Shown here: piece by piece, positions 20,628 to 30,245 of the stretch
How the letters are laid out: each line of letters starts with the position of its first letter
How positions within the stretch are numbered: position 1 is the stretch's first letter
NCBI RefSeq assembly: GCF_003545765.1
Contig: NZ_QXIO01000005.1
Span: forward strand, 62,001-126,000
Reading direction: 5' to 3'
Length of the DNA: 64,000 nucleotides
Source: Colwellia sp. RSH04
GTDB lineage: Bacteria; Pseudomonadota; Gammaproteobacteria; Enterobacterales; Alteromonadaceae
Position numbers and translations under genes: made by a program
The notes under the pieces: model-generated
Databases searched by the model: none
The model's input: the letters and a program-made list of their open reading frames with translations, nothing else
Told to the model about the DNA's origin: nothing

Positions 20628-20738
20628 TTACTTTTAAAGTGATTAACTAGCGTAAAAGCCATTGGCTAGATGACTTATCAAGGATATATTATCATTAATA
20701 AAGGCTTAGCAAAAAAAACGCATAGAAAAGGGTAAGTA

Positions 20739-21296
20739 ATGGCTGAAGACAAAGAAAATAATAAAGACGGTGATTTAGAACTTGATAAATCTGGCGGCAA
20801 AAAGAAACTGATTATTATAATCGTTGCTGTTGTAGTACTTTTAGGGGGGGCAGCTGGCGGATACTTTTTCTTTATAGCAGGCTCCGATGCGCCTGCAACG
20901 CAAGAACAAGTTAGTGCTGAAGGCACAAAAGAAGGCACAGAGGTTCAAGCCAATCCTGATGCAGGACCACAAGTAGGTAGTGCTTTATATGTTCCGATGC
21001 CAAGACCTTTTCGGTTTAATGTCCCTGGTGCCGCACGAGACAGGTTTGTTGAGATTCGAGTGCAATTGTTAGTTCGTGGTGGAGATAATGAAGAAAATGC
21101 CAAAATGCATATTCCGCTAATTGAAAGCACTTTATTAGGCATCTTTTCACAAGCAAATGCTGATGATCTAGCAACAAGTGCCGGTAAGGTCACCTTAAAA
21201 CAACAGTCTCTAGCAGCGGTACAAAAAGTAATGACAGATGTAGAAGGTAATAAAACTATTGAAAAAGTATTATTTACTGGCTTTGTCATGCAGTAA
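20739..21296 (+). CDS. fliL: Flagellar basal body-associated protein FliL
   Basis: Single-pass inner membrane protein that surrounds and supports the stators. A short charged N-terminus is followed by one membrane helix at about residues 25-48 (LIIIIVAVVVLLGGAAGGYF), then a linker and a periplasmic domain with SALYVPMPRPFRFNVPG. 185 aa. AAAAGGG is upstream of ATG 20739. It begins the fliLMNOPQR-flhB stretch. Confidence 0.95.
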   Translation: MAEDKENNKDGDLELDKSGGKKKLIIIIVAVVVLLGGAAGGYFFFIAGSDAPATQEQVSAEGTKEGTEVQANPDAGPQVGSALYVPMPRPFRFNVPGAARDRFVEIRVQLLVRGGDNEENAKMHIPLIESTLLGIFSQANADDLATSAGKVTLKQQSLAAVQKVMTDVEGNKTIEKVLFTGFVMQ

Positions 21297-21356
21297 TCAT
21301 TGTAAGTTTTTAAAAAGTATAGTTAGTTGTTTAACAACAAATAAAGAGAAAAGCGT

Positions 21357-22421
21357 GTGAGTGATTTATTATCGCAAGACGAAATTGATGCGTTATTACA
21401 TGGTGTTGATGACGTTGAAGAAGAAGAAATAGTTGAGGACGTTGTTGAACGAAACGACGGGACTTCTGATTATGACTTTTCTTCACAAGATCGTATTGTT
21501 CGTGGCCGAATGCCTACTTTGGAGATGGTTAACGAGCGCTTTGCCCGTCATATGCGTATTAGTTTATTTAATATGATGCGACGTACAGCTGAAGTCTCCA
21601 TTAATGGTATCCAAATGATTAAGTTTGGTGAGTATATTCATACCTTATTCGTACCAACTAGTTTGAATATGGTCCGTTTTCGTCCATTAAAAGGTACTGC
21701 GTTAATTACCATGGAAGCGCGTTTAGTCTTTATTCTCGTTGATAACTTTTTTGGGGGAGATGGTCGATACCACGCTAAAATAGAAGGTCGTGAATTTACG
21801 CCCACCGAGCGTCGAATTATTCAAATGTTGTTAAAGCTTATCTTTGAAGATTATAAAGAAGCTTGGTCACCCGTTATGGATGTGTCATTTGAGTACTTGG
21901 ACTCCGAAGTAAACCCGTCGATGGCTAATATTGTTAGCCCAACAGAAGTGGTTGTAATCAGCTCTTTTCATATTGAATTAGATGGCGGAGGCGGTGATTT
22001 TCATGTTGCTTTACCTTATTCGATGTTAGAGCCCATACGTGAGTTGCTTGATGCCGGTGTACAAAGTGATAAAGAAGATACCGATATGCGTTGGTCTAAA
22101 GCACTTCGAGATGAAATTATGGACGTGCCTGTTGCTATTAATACCAAATTTTTAGAAGTTGATATCCCGCTGAGTCAGATAATGGAGTTACAAGCGGGTG
22201 ATATTATCCCTATTGAAATGCCTGAAAGTATTACCGTATTAATTGAAGACCTACCAACATTTAGAGCTAAATTAGGCCGCAGTCGTGATAATGTCGCGCT
22301 GAAAATAGAATCAAAAATTAAACGACCAGAGTCGGTTAAATCAGAACTAACGATATTAACTAAAGGCGGTAAACGCCTTGATAGTGATGCAGAACTTCAT
22401 CTCTTAGAAGATGATTTATAA
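21357..22421 (+). CDS. fliM: Flagellar motor switch protein FliM
   Basis: C-ring protein that binds phospho-CheY. The N-terminal EIDALL segment (LLSQDEIDALLHGVDD) is the CheY-binding peptide. The CheC-like middle domain contains VNERFARHMRISLFNMMRR and DNFFGGDGRYHAKIEGREFT. A FliN-like domain ends the protein. The start is GTG at 21357, preceded by AAAGAGA. 354 aa matches the family. Confidence 0.97.
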   Translation: MSDLLSQDEIDALLHGVDDVEEEEIVEDVVERNDGTSDYDFSSQDRIVRGRMPTLEMVNERFARHMRISLFNMMRRTAEVSINGIQMIKFGEYIHTLFVPTSLNMVRFRPLKGTALITMEARLVFILVDNFFGGDGRYHAKIEGREFTPTERRIIQMLLKLIFEDYKEAWSPVMDVSFEYLDSEVNPSMANIVSPTEVVVISSFHIELDGGGGDFHVALPYSMLEPIRELLDAGVQSDKEDTDMRWSKALRDEIMDVPVAINTKFLEVDIPLSQIMELQAGDIIPIEMPESITVLIEDLPTFRAKLGRSRDNVALKIESKIKRPESVKSELTILTKGGKRLDSDAELHLLEDDL

Positions 22422-22472
22422 ATTGAGTGTATTCGTTAGTAAGTAAAGCATTGTAAAATTGAGGCAAGTGGT

Positions 22473-22874
22473 ATGAGTGAAAAAGATGATGATCTAAGTA
22501 TGTGGGATGAAGCATTAGATGAGCAAGCAGAAGCAAGAGAGGCTTCTGAAAATGCCGAGCCTGTAGAATTAGAAGAACTAACAGAGGATGAGCCACCGAT
22601 ATCTGGAGAAGAGAAGCGAAAATTAGATGCTATTCTCGATATACCAGTAACGATTTCTATGGAAGTTGGCCGAAGCCATATCAGCATTAGAAATTTGTTG
22701 CAGCTTAACCAAGGCTCTGTTGTTGAGCTTGATCGTGTCGCAGGTGAATCTCTTGATGTATTAGTCAATGGTACGCTTATCGCACATGGTGAGGTAGTCG
22801 TTGTGAATGATAAATTTGGTATTCGTTTAACTGATGTTATTAGCCAAATTGAACGTATTAAAAAGCTGAAATAA
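22473..22874 (+). CDS. fliN: Flagellar motor switch protein FliN
   Basis: C-ring component that also docks the FliH-FliI export complex. A variable acidic N-terminus (MWDEALDEQAEAREASENAE) precedes the SpoA/FliN domain: LDAILDIPVTISMEVGRSHI, LLQLNQGSVVELDRVAGESL and GEVVVVNDKFGIRLTDVI. 133 aa. GAGG lies before ATG 22473. It is followed within 2 bp by fliO. Confidence 0.97.
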   Translation: MSEKDDDLSMWDEALDEQAEAREASENAEPVELEELTEDEPPISGEEKRKLDAILDIPVTISMEVGRSHISIRNLLQLNQGSVVELDRVAGESLDVLVNGTLIAHGEVVVVNDKFGIRLTDVISQIERIKKLK

Positions 22875-22876
22875 GT

Positions 22877-23341
22877 GTGTTTATGTTGTTTTTAACCAAG
22901 TTAACGAAAAAGGCAGCTATTTTTTTTATGCTAAATGCATTTATCACTGCTAGCTATAGCGAAGAACTCACTAATGGAGCCTCACCAGAAGTGGGTAAGC
23001 ATGTTATGGCTAACATGGACTCTGGCAGTATGATACTGTCATTGTTAATGGTGTTAGCCTTAATTGTTGCAAGTGCTCTTTTATTAAAAAAATTTAATGT
23101 TGTACAACAAAATTCAGGTCAACTGAAAGTTGTAGCGAGTTTAGCGTTAGGCACAAAAGAAAAATTAGTGGTTGTGCACATTGGTGAAAAACAATTAATA
23201 CTTGGTGTTACGTCAAATCAAATTACTTTAATTGATAGTGGTGATGAGCAACTATTTATCAATGGAAATAACTCTGCTGACTTACCTGATAATATCGCAA
23301 AATTTTTCAAACAGAAAAGTAAAACGGGTGGTATAAATTAA
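22877..23341 (+). CDS. fliO: Flagellar biosynthesis protein FliO
   Basis: Assembly factor for the FliP ring of the export gate. It has a hydrophobic N-terminal signal-like segment (AAIFFMLNAFITASYS), one strong membrane helix at about residues 50-68 (MILSLLMVLALIVASALLL) and a cytoplasmic FliO domain with LKVVASLALGTKEKLVVVHI. About 154 aa. The start is GTG 22877 or ATG 22883; neither has a clear ribosome-binding site, which suggests coupling to fliN. Confidence 0.92.
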   Translation: MFMLFLTKLTKKAAIFFMLNAFITASYSEELTNGASPEVGKHVMANMDSGSMILSLLMVLALIVASALLLKKFNVVQQNSGQLKVVASLALGTKEKLVVVHIGEKQLILGVTSNQITLIDSGDEQLFINGNNSADLPDNIAKFFKQKSKTGGIN

Positions 23342-23367
23342 TAGTAATATATTTTAGGAAATATTTT

Positions 23368-23397
23368 TTGAAAAACAATTTGATTTCAACGTATTAT
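23368..23397 (+). promoter_or_regulatory. Possible internal promoter before fliP (weak)
   Basis: The 105-bp fliO-fliP gap is wide for this operon. It holds TTGAAA and TATTAT (5 of 6 each) separated by 18 bp. It could add transcription of fliP onward, but AT-rich chance matches are common. Confidence 0.3.
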
Positions 23398-23446
23398 AGT
23401 TAATGTTTATAAACAACCTCGTGTAATTACAGACAAAAGGGACCCT

Positions 23447-24208
23447 ATGAAAAAGCTCGCATTAACACTCTTTGTATTGGTATGTGTTTTAGCATTTAGC
23501 TTTGGTGTGCATGCAGCAGAAGATTTGTCTTTATCTGCATTAACCTTGACCACCAACCCAGACGGTTCCCAAGAGTACTCAGTGACTCTGCAGATTTTAA
23601 TTTTCATGACCGCGCTCAGCTTCATACCTGCGGCGATTATCATGATGACTTCTTTTACACGTATTGTTGTTGTTATGGCAATTTTACGGCAAGCTTTTGG
23701 TTTACAACAAACGCCTTCCAATCAGGTCATTATTGGCTTAACGCTGTTTTTAACCTTATTTATTATGACACCCGTTTATAATCAGGTGAATGAAACAGCC
23801 ATTCAACCATATTTAGCTGATCAACTGACATCAGTTGAAGCAATAGACAGAGGTAAAATACCCCTTCGAGCCTTTATGCTTGAACAAACTCGCATAAAAG
23901 ATTTAGATACGTTATCAGCAATGGCTGGTATTGAATCTGTTGATAAACCAACAGATTTACCTATGACGGTGATAATTCCTGCTTTTATTATTAGTGAATT
24001 AAAAACAGCCTTTCAAATTGGTTTTATATTATTTATTCCGTTTCTTATTATTGATTTAGTTGTAGCGAGTATTCTAATGGCAATGGGAATGATGATGTTA
24101 TCTCCTATGATTGTATCGTTACCGTTTAAATTGATGCTATTCGTATTAGTCGATGGCTGGAATTTAGTGATAGGGACAATTGCCAGAAGTTATGGAATGG
24201 GCAGTTGA
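23447..24208 (+). CDS. fliP: Flagellar export gate protein FliP
   Basis: Core subunit of the FliPQR export gate. It has a cleavable signal peptide (LALTLFVLVCVLAFSFGVHA) and four membrane segments, with the FliP/YscR signatures MTSFTRIVVVMAILRQAFG, NQVIIGLTLFLTLFIM and, near the end, MGMMMLSPMIVSLPFKLMLF. 253 aa. AAAGGGA lies before ATG 23447. Confidence 0.97.
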   Translation: MKKLALTLFVLVCVLAFSFGVHAAEDLSLSALTLTTNPDGSQEYSVTLQILIFMTALSFIPAAIIMMTSFTRIVVVMAILRQAFGLQQTPSNQVIIGLTLFLTLFIMTPVYNQVNETAIQPYLADQLTSVEAIDRGKIPLRAFMLEQTRIKDLDTLSAMAGIESVDKPTDLPMTVIIPAFIISELKTAFQIGFILFIPFLIIDLVVASILMAMGMMMLSPMIVSLPFKLMLFVLVDGWNLVIGTIARSYGMGS

Positions 24209-24247
24209 TGACAGTGATTAAACTTACTCATAATATAGGGGATTTTT

Positions 24248-24517
24248 ATGGGTCCTGAAGTATTTGTCGATATACTAAGTGATGCACTTCTATTAGTTAT
24301 TGTCTTAGTAAGTGCTGTTATTGTGCCTAGCCTTTGTGTTGGACTCATTGTCGCCATTTTTCAAGCGGCAACCTCTATCAATGAACAAACTTTAAGCTTT
24401 TTACCTCGTTTGATAGTTACTTTGTTAGCAATAATTTTCGGTGGGCATTGGGGAGTTCAAAAACTGATGGACTACACGATTCGATTAGTTGAGAGCATTC
24501 CTAGTGTGGTAAGTTGA
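24248..24517 (+). CDS. fliQ: Flagellar export gate protein FliQ
   Basis: Small two-helix membrane subunit of the export gate. 89 aa, the standard length. It contains VLVSAVIVPSLCVGLIVAIF, the QAATSINEQTLSFLPRL signature and a second helix. Its stop overlaps the fliR start (TGATG). Confidence 0.97.
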   Translation: MGPEVFVDILSDALLLVIVLVSAVIVPSLCVGLIVAIFQAATSINEQTLSFLPRLIVTLLAIIFGGHWGVQKLMDYTIRLVESIPSVVS

Positions 24518-25299
24518 TGGAATTCACTGAATCTATCATAAATCAATACCTTGCTGATTTTATTCTGCCTTTCACCCGCATTTCAGCGTTAGTCATGGCT
24601 ATGATAGGGCTTGGTTCAAAAACATTACCAGGCCGTATTAAGCTTTTTTTAAGTGTCATGGTCACTATAGCCGTTATGCCTGCTATTCCACCCTCTAATG
24701 TAGGGGAGTTGTTATCTTTTAGTACTGTTATCGTAATTTTGCAGCAAATTGTGATAGGTACCATGCTTGGTTTTGTCACCATTATGGTTGTAAATACTTT
24801 TACAATGGCGGGACAAATTATTGCAATGCAATCGGGTTTAGGTTTTGCGTCACTTGTTGATCCCGCAAGTGGGATGAATGTTCCTGCAATTGGTCAGTTC
24901 TTTTTAATTTTGTCATCATTACTTTTTTGGGTAATGGATGGTCATTTAGCCTACTTACAATTTATTGTCGCAAGCTTTGATACTTTGCCAATCCCGACCG
25001 AGCATTTATCTAGTATAAAGTATCGCGAAATTGTTGAGTGGGGTAGTTGGATGTTTGCTACCGCGCTTTCTTTAGCCTTAGCTCCTTTAACAGCTATGTT
25101 ACTAATAAACTTTTCTTTTGGCATTATGACAAGAGCAGCGCCTCAACTTAATATATTTGCGATAGGTTTCCCGATAACCATGACTGCCGGGTTAATTATT
25201 ATGTGGTTAACCTTTGGTAATTTCTATACTCATTTTGAAATGCAATGGCAAAGAGCACTTGATTTTAGCTGTTATTTAATTGATTGCGCGGTTCAATAG
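24517..25299 (+). CDS. fliR: Flagellar export gate protein FliR
   Basis: Third membrane subunit of the export gate, with about six hydrophobic segments. Family signatures are FTRISALVMAMIGLG, GTMLGFVTIMVVNTFTMAGQ, GLGFASLVDPASGMNVPAIG and LNIFAIGFPITMTAGLI. I chose ATG 24517, which overlaps the fliQ stop, over a TTG one codon earlier. About 260 aa. flhB follows after 9 bp. Confidence 0.96.
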   Translation: MEFTESIINQYLADFILPFTRISALVMAMIGLGSKTLPGRIKLFLSVMVTIAVMPAIPPSNVGELLSFSTVIVILQQIVIGTMLGFVTIMVVNTFTMAGQIIAMQSGLGFASLVDPASGMNVPAIGQFFLILSSLLFWVMDGHLAYLQFIVASFDTLPIPTEHLSSIKYREIVEWGSWMFATALSLALAPLTAMLLINFSFGIMTRAAPQLNIFAIGFPITMTAGLIIMWLTFGNFYTHFEMQWQRALDFSCYLIDCAVQ

Positions 25300-25308
25300 G
25301 CAACTTAT

Positions 25309-26439
25309 ATGGCTGATGATGATAGCGGTGAAAAAACAGAAGACCCCACGGCGAAAAAACTCTCAGACGCCCGAGGTAAAGGACAAATACCACGCTCAAA
25401 AGACATGGGAACCTTATTTGTTTTAGTTGGTGCAGCCTGTGCTATGTTGCTTATGGGTAATTCCTTAGCCAGTGCGGTTGCAGCGATGATGAAACGAATG
25501 TTTAGTTTATCCCGACAAGAAGTCATGGACGTTAATGCACTTTTTAAGATTATTGACGATAGTGTTAGCCTTGTTATAACACCATTAGCGTGGATATTTT
25601 TTATTGTCGTTATAGCGGCTTTTGTTGGCAATGTACTATTAGGTGGGGTTAGCCTTTCATGGGAGGCGGCTGCCCCTAAAGCAAGCCGATTATCACCTAT
25701 AGCTGGCTTCAAACGAATGCTTGGCGTGCAGGCTGCTGTTGAATTTATTAAGTCTTTATTAAAATTCTTTGTTGTTTTTATTTGTGCTTACTTGTTATTG
25801 AGCGGCTTGTTTGAAGAAATATTAGCGCTTAGTTTGGAAGCTATCCCCAATAATTTTGAACATGCTTCTAAGATGCTGTTGTGGATGTTTTTAGTCTTAG
25901 CACTCTCTGTAAGTATCATTGTTGTTATTGATGCCCCATATCAAGTTTGGAATCATAAACGGCAGTTAAAGATGACAAAGCAAGAAATAAAAGATGAGCA
26001 TAAATCTACAGAGGGTAGTCCTGAAATAAAAGGGCGTATTAAACGTACACAATATGAGCTTTCTCAACGAAGAATGATGGCTGATGTGCCAAATTCTGAT
26101 GTAGTCATTACAAACCCGACTCATTATTCTGTTGCATTACAGTATGATGTGAAAGTAGGTGGGGCACCTCTAGTTATAGCAAAAGGTGTTGATGAAATGG
26201 CAATTCATATTCGAACTATTGCTAAAGAGCATCAAATTGAGATCATCCCTGCGCCCGCTTTAGCAAGGTCTTTATACTACAGTGCAGAGGTAGGCGAAGA
26301 TATACCAGAAGAACTATTTGCTGCCGTTGCGCAAGTATTAGCCTTTATTTTTCAATTAAATGAACACAAAAAAGGTCGGGCTAAAAAGCCAATTCCTATC
26401 GCAAGAAACTTACCTATTCCAGATGAATTTAAGTATTAG
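25309..26439 (+). CDS. flhB: Flagellar export switch protein FlhB
   Basis: Membrane protein that switches export from rod/hook to filament substrates. It starts with a hydrophilic segment containing GEKTEDPTAKKLSDARGKGQ, has four membrane helices, and a cytoplasmic domain with the autocleavage motif NPTH (cleavage between Asn269 and Pro270) in VVITNPTHYSVAL. Interaction with FliK triggers the switch. 376 aa, normal length. Confidence 0.97.
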   Translation: MADDDSGEKTEDPTAKKLSDARGKGQIPRSKDMGTLFVLVGAACAMLLMGNSLASAVAAMMKRMFSLSRQEVMDVNALFKIIDDSVSLVITPLAWIFFIVVIAAFVGNVLLGGVSLSWEAAAPKASRLSPIAGFKRMLGVQAAVEFIKSLLKFFVVFICAYLLLSGLFEEILALSLEAIPNNFEHASKMLLWMFLVLALSVSIIVVIDAPYQVWNHKRQLKMTKQEIKDEHKSTEGSPEIKGRIKRTQYELSQRRMMADVPNSDVVITNPTHYSVALQYDVKVGGAPLVIAKGVDEMAIHIRTIAKEHQIEIIPAPALARSLYYSAEVGEDIPEELFAAVAQVLAFIFQLNEHKKGRAKKPIPIARNLPIPDEFKY

Positions 26440-26478
26440 TTTATAAAAAGTGCATTGCATTATTTCAAAATGATTTTT

Positions 26479-26494
26479 TGGTACAAGTTTTGCT
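26479..26494 (+). promoter_or_regulatory. Sigma-54 (-24/-12) promoter upstream of flhA
   Basis: TGGTACAAGTTTTGCT has GG and GC 10 bp apart and a perfect TTTTGCT -12 element. It lies in the 95-bp flhB-flhA gap, about 41 bp before the flhA ATG. It would drive flhA-flhF-flhG-fliA, as known for the Vibrio flhA operon. Confidence 0.82.
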
Positions 26495-26534
26495 GTTTCA
26501 AGCATAGTGTCAAAAAAATAACATGAAGTAATCA

Positions 26535-28637
26535 ATGCAACTAGCTGCTTATTTTAATCAATTCGATAAAAAGAAATTCAGCCATTTTACCGGGCTGGGT
26601 ACACCATTATTAGTAATGGCCGCTCTTGGCATGGTGATTTTACCCATGTCCCCATGGCTTTTAGATATTCTCTTCTCTTTTAATATCGCACTATCTCTTG
26701 TGGTGTTGCTAATTACCGTATATACCCTTAAACCATTAGATTTTGGTTCCTTTCCTGCTGTTTTACTGGTTGCAACGATCTTACGCTTAGCGTTAAACGT
26801 CGCAAGTACTCGGGTTGTATTACTTGAAGGGCATGAAGGTACTGGAGCCGCAGGTAAAGTAATAGAAGCATTTGGGTCGGTAGTGATTGGTGGTAATTAT
26901 GCTGTTGGTTTAGTGGTATTTCTTATTTTAATCATTATTAACTTTGTCGTTGTTACTAAAGGTGCGGGTCGAATTGCGGAAGTAACAGCTCGTTTTACCT
27001 TAGATGCTATGCCTGGTAAGCAAATGGCCATTGACGCAGATTTAAATGCAGGGTTTATCACGCAAGATCAAGCGCGTGACCGACGAATAGAAGTAACCAG
27101 CGAAGCTGATTTTTACGGTTCAATGGATGGTGCAAGTAAGTTTGTAAAAGGTGATGCCATTGCTGGCATTTTAATTCTTTTCATAAATATCGTTGGCGGT
27201 TTAGTGATTGGTATGGTGCAGCATGACCTGTCTTTCGATGAAGCGGTGCAAATTTATACGCTATTAACAATTGGTGATGGTCTGGTTGCACAAATTCCTG
27301 GTTTGTTATTATCTGTAGGAACGGCAATAGTTGTTACGCGTCAAAACACTTCACAAGACATGGGAGAGCAAGTTAGCTCTCAGCTTGGTCAAGAAAAATC
27401 ACTTTATATCGCTGCGGGTGTTATGTTTGTGATGGGTGTTATTCCTGGTATGCCACATTTTGCATTCTTATTTTTTGCTGCGCTTATTGCGGGGAGTGCT
27501 TATTTCGGTACAAAACATAAAGCCAAAAAAGCAGTAGAGTTAAAGCAGATAGCTCATGAAGAAGAAGCAGAGAGTAAGCAAAAAGAAGATGAGGTGAAAG
27601 AGTTAGATTGGGATGATGTTAATCATGTTGATGTCATTGGTTTAGAAATAGGTTATCGATTAATTCCTTTAGTTGACAAAGCACAAGGTGGTGAACTGCT
27701 TAGTCGAATTAAGGGGGTTAGGAAGAAGTTGTCACAAGAGTTTGGCTTTCTGGTGCCTGCAGTACACATTCGAGATAATCTAGATTTAGATCCTAACAGT
27801 TATCAAATATCTTTAATGGGCGTTACGATTGGTACAGCTCAAATAAAGCATGATCAAGAATTAGCGATTAATCCAGGTCAAGTTTTTGGTCAGTTAGAAG
27901 GGACTATGACTAAAGATCCTGCATTTGGTTTAGACGCTGTGTGGATTAATCAGAACCAAAGAGAGCAAGCTCAAACATTAGGCTATACGGTTGTTGATGC
28001 AGCAACCGTATTGGCGACACATCTAAGTCAGATATTAACCAATAATGCTGCACAGTTATTAGGGCATGAAGAAGTGCAAAATTTACTTGATTTACTGGCT
28101 AAAAATTATCCTAAACTAGTTGAAGGTTTTATTCCTGATACTTTGACATTAGGTACGGTTGTTAAGGTGCTACAAAGCTTAATGAATGAAGGTGTCGCGG
28201 TAAGAGATATGCGCTCAATTGTGCAAACACTTGTAGAATATGGACCTAAAAGTCAAGACCCTGAAGTTTTAACGGCTGCCGTAAGGATTACGTTGCGTAA
28301 GTTTATTATTCAAGACCTTGTTGGCTCAGCGCATGAAATACCTGTCATTACTTTGGCGCCAGAGCTGGAACAGATGTTGCATCAGTCAATGCAAATGGCG
28401 GGAGATGATGGCGCAGGCATAGAGCCAGGTTTGGCAGAACGCTTGCAAAAATCGTTAACCGATGGTGCTCAACAGCAGGAAATGTCTGGAGACAGCCCTA
28501 TTTTATTAACGTCTGGAATATTGCGTTCGGTACTATCTAAGTTTGTTAAATATACAATACCTAGTTTGCGCGTTATTTCATATCAAGAAGTTCCAGATGA
28601 TAAACAAATTAGAATTGTCAGCGCTATTGGTCAATAA
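26535..28637 (+). CDS. flhA: Flagellar export protein FlhA
   Basis: Largest export gate protein; forms a nonameric ring that receives chaperone-substrate complexes. About eight N-terminal membrane helices (FNIALSLVVLLITVYTLKPL) include the FHIPEP signature region FPAVLLVATILRLALNVAST and the loop KGAGRIAEVTARFTLDAMPG. The soluble C-terminal domain starts near residue 350. 700 aa, the usual length. Confidence 0.97.
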   Translation: MQLAAYFNQFDKKKFSHFTGLGTPLLVMAALGMVILPMSPWLLDILFSFNIALSLVVLLITVYTLKPLDFGSFPAVLLVATILRLALNVASTRVVLLEGHEGTGAAGKVIEAFGSVVIGGNYAVGLVVFLILIIINFVVVTKGAGRIAEVTARFTLDAMPGKQMAIDADLNAGFITQDQARDRRIEVTSEADFYGSMDGASKFVKGDAIAGILILFINIVGGLVIGMVQHDLSFDEAVQIYTLLTIGDGLVAQIPGLLLSVGTAIVVTRQNTSQDMGEQVSSQLGQEKSLYIAAGVMFVMGVIPGMPHFAFLFFAALIAGSAYFGTKHKAKKAVELKQIAHEEEAESKQKEDEVKELDWDDVNHVDVIGLEIGYRLIPLVDKAQGGELLSRIKGVRKKLSQEFGFLVPAVHIRDNLDLDPNSYQISLMGVTIGTAQIKHDQELAINPGQVFGQLEGTMTKDPAFGLDAVWINQNQREQAQTLGYTVVDAATVLATHLSQILTNNAAQLLGHEEVQNLLDLLAKNYPKLVEGFIPDTLTLGTVVKVLQSLMNEGVAVRDMRSIVQTLVEYGPKSQDPEVLTAAVRITLRKFIIQDLVGSAHEIPVITLAPELEQMLHQSMQMAGDDGAGIEPGLAERLQKSLTDGAQQQEMSGDSPILLTSGILRSVLSKFVKYTIPSLRVISYQEVPDDKQIRIVSAIGQ

Positions 28638-28690
28638 AAACTATTCTCGTTAAATAATTGCTGGGTTATCGAAGTATTAAGGGGTTGGAT

Positions 28691-30208
28691 ATGAAGATTA
28701 AACGTTTTGTTGCCAAAGATATGCGAACAGCATTAGCACAAATAAAAGTAGAGTTGGGTGCTGATGCGGTTATTATGTCAAATAAAAAAATACCTGAAGG
28801 TGTTGAACTGATGGCAGCGGTTGATTACAACCAAGCTCCAACAGAGGTTAAACCTCACGCTGAGAAAGTGACTCAAACAGAGCAAATGAATGAAGATGTT
28901 GTGCACTTAAGCAAGCAAACTCAACAAGAATCGACCACCAAACCACTTACAGAAAATAGTAATCAGCCAAAACCTCCAGTAGATAGCCTTTCTGCCTTAC
29001 TAGGTAGACAAGTTCAGCAAGGGCAACCGAGTATAGGCAATATTGATAAAGTCGATATGCCAGAAGATGATATTGAGCAACAACTAAAAAGTTTTACGGA
29101 ACGACTTAAACAGTCAACCCCTGAAGGAATTATTCCTGCGCCGTCTGAAAATTTATCAATTATGCATGATGCTAAAGAAATGATAGATGATAGCGATAGC
29201 ATTACTTCTGTGGCTTCAATAAACAAAGAGGATTATCAACTAAGTCAGTCAGAGCATGACCTTACAAATGTTTCAGCGTCAGATTTCAATAAGATGCAGC
29301 AGGAAATGGCATCAATACGTGCAATTTTAGAGCATCAAGTCTCTGGATTGATGTGGCAAGACATGGCGCAAAAAAATCCTCAAAGAGCTGCTTTGCTGAA
29401 TAAGCTACTTAACCTAGGTTTAAGTGAGCAAATAGCCGATCAAATTGCCGGTTATGTTCCTGAACAGTTGGGTGAACAAGTAGCTTGGGAACAAGCAAAA
29501 CAACTCATTGCTAAACAAGTTAATACGACGCAAAATGATATAATCAAACGTGGTGGCGTTGTAGCGCTTGTTGGACCTACAGGTGTAGGTAAAACGACAA
29601 CAATAGCTAAGTTAGCTGCTGGATTTGCACAAGTTCATGGTCATGAGCAAGTGGCTTTGATTTCTACCGATACTTTTCGAATTGCAGGTTTTGAGCAACT
29701 AGCAACCTACGGAAAGATTATTGGCTGTCAAGTCAAGCTGGCAAAAGATAGTCAAGAACTTGATGTTTTATTACAACAGTTTGCCAAGAAAAAGCTTATT
29801 TTAATTGATACTGCGGGAATGGGACAAAGAGATATGAGACTTGCAGAGCAGCTTTCTGCGCTTGTTTCAAATGCTCGTGTACGCATTAGAAATTATTTAG
29901 TGCTTGCAGCCAATACTCAGCAAGGTGTTATGCAAGAAAATGTTGACCGATTTAGAAAAGTACCACTTTCTGGTTGTATCTATACTAAACTTGATGAAAG
30001 CTTAAGTATTGGTGAAATAATTACCACTGCAGTACAAAATGGTTTACCTATTGGTTATCTTACTGATGGGCAAAGGGTTCCTGAAGATATTAAAGTTGCA
30101 AATGCTGAGAAATTAGTTACTCTTGCAGATAAGATGGCAACAAAGTCAGTAAGAACAAATTCAGTCCATATGCAGTCAATGCCTATTTCGAGGGCAGCTA
30201 TGGTTTAA
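28691..30208 (+). CDS. flhF: Polar flagellum placement GTPase FlhF
   Basis: SRP-type GTPase that marks the pole for flagellar assembly. I chose ATG 28691, with AAGGGG upstream, giving the usual MKIKRFVAKDMRTALAQIK start; the longer frame begins at a poor start. A variable basic/acidic linker precedes the NG domain: GPTGVGKTTTIAKLA (P-loop), DTFRIAGFEQL, LIDTAGMGQRD and TKLDE. About 505 aa. It works with FlhG (next gene) and probably with FipA (40422). Confidence 0.96.
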   Translation: MKIKRFVAKDMRTALAQIKVELGADAVIMSNKKIPEGVELMAAVDYNQAPTEVKPHAEKVTQTEQMNEDVVHLSKQTQQESTTKPLTENSNQPKPPVDSLSALLGRQVQQGQPSIGNIDKVDMPEDDIEQQLKSFTERLKQSTPEGIIPAPSENLSIMHDAKEMIDDSDSITSVASINKEDYQLSQSEHDLTNVSASDFNKMQQEMASIRAILEHQVSGLMWQDMAQKNPQRAALLNKLLNLGLSEQIADQIAGYVPEQLGEQVAWEQAKQLIAKQVNTTQNDIIKRGGVVALVGPTGVGKTTTIAKLAAGFAQVHGHEQVALISTDTFRIAGFEQLATYGKIIGCQVKLAKDSQELDVLLQQFAKKKLILIDTAGMGQRDMRLAEQLSALVSNARVRIRNYLVLAANTQQGVMQENVDRFRKVPLSGCIYTKLDESLSIGEIITTAVQNGLPIGYLTDGQRVPEDIKVANAEKLVTLADKMATKSVRTNSVHMQSMPISRAAMV

Positions 30209-30245
30209 GCTTAATAAGCTAAGTGAAATAAAAAGTAGTATTTAA

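Noticed and set aside
20628-20738. Sigma-54 site before fliL
   Set aside because: A TTGGCTAG stretch lacks a GC at the required -12 spacing.
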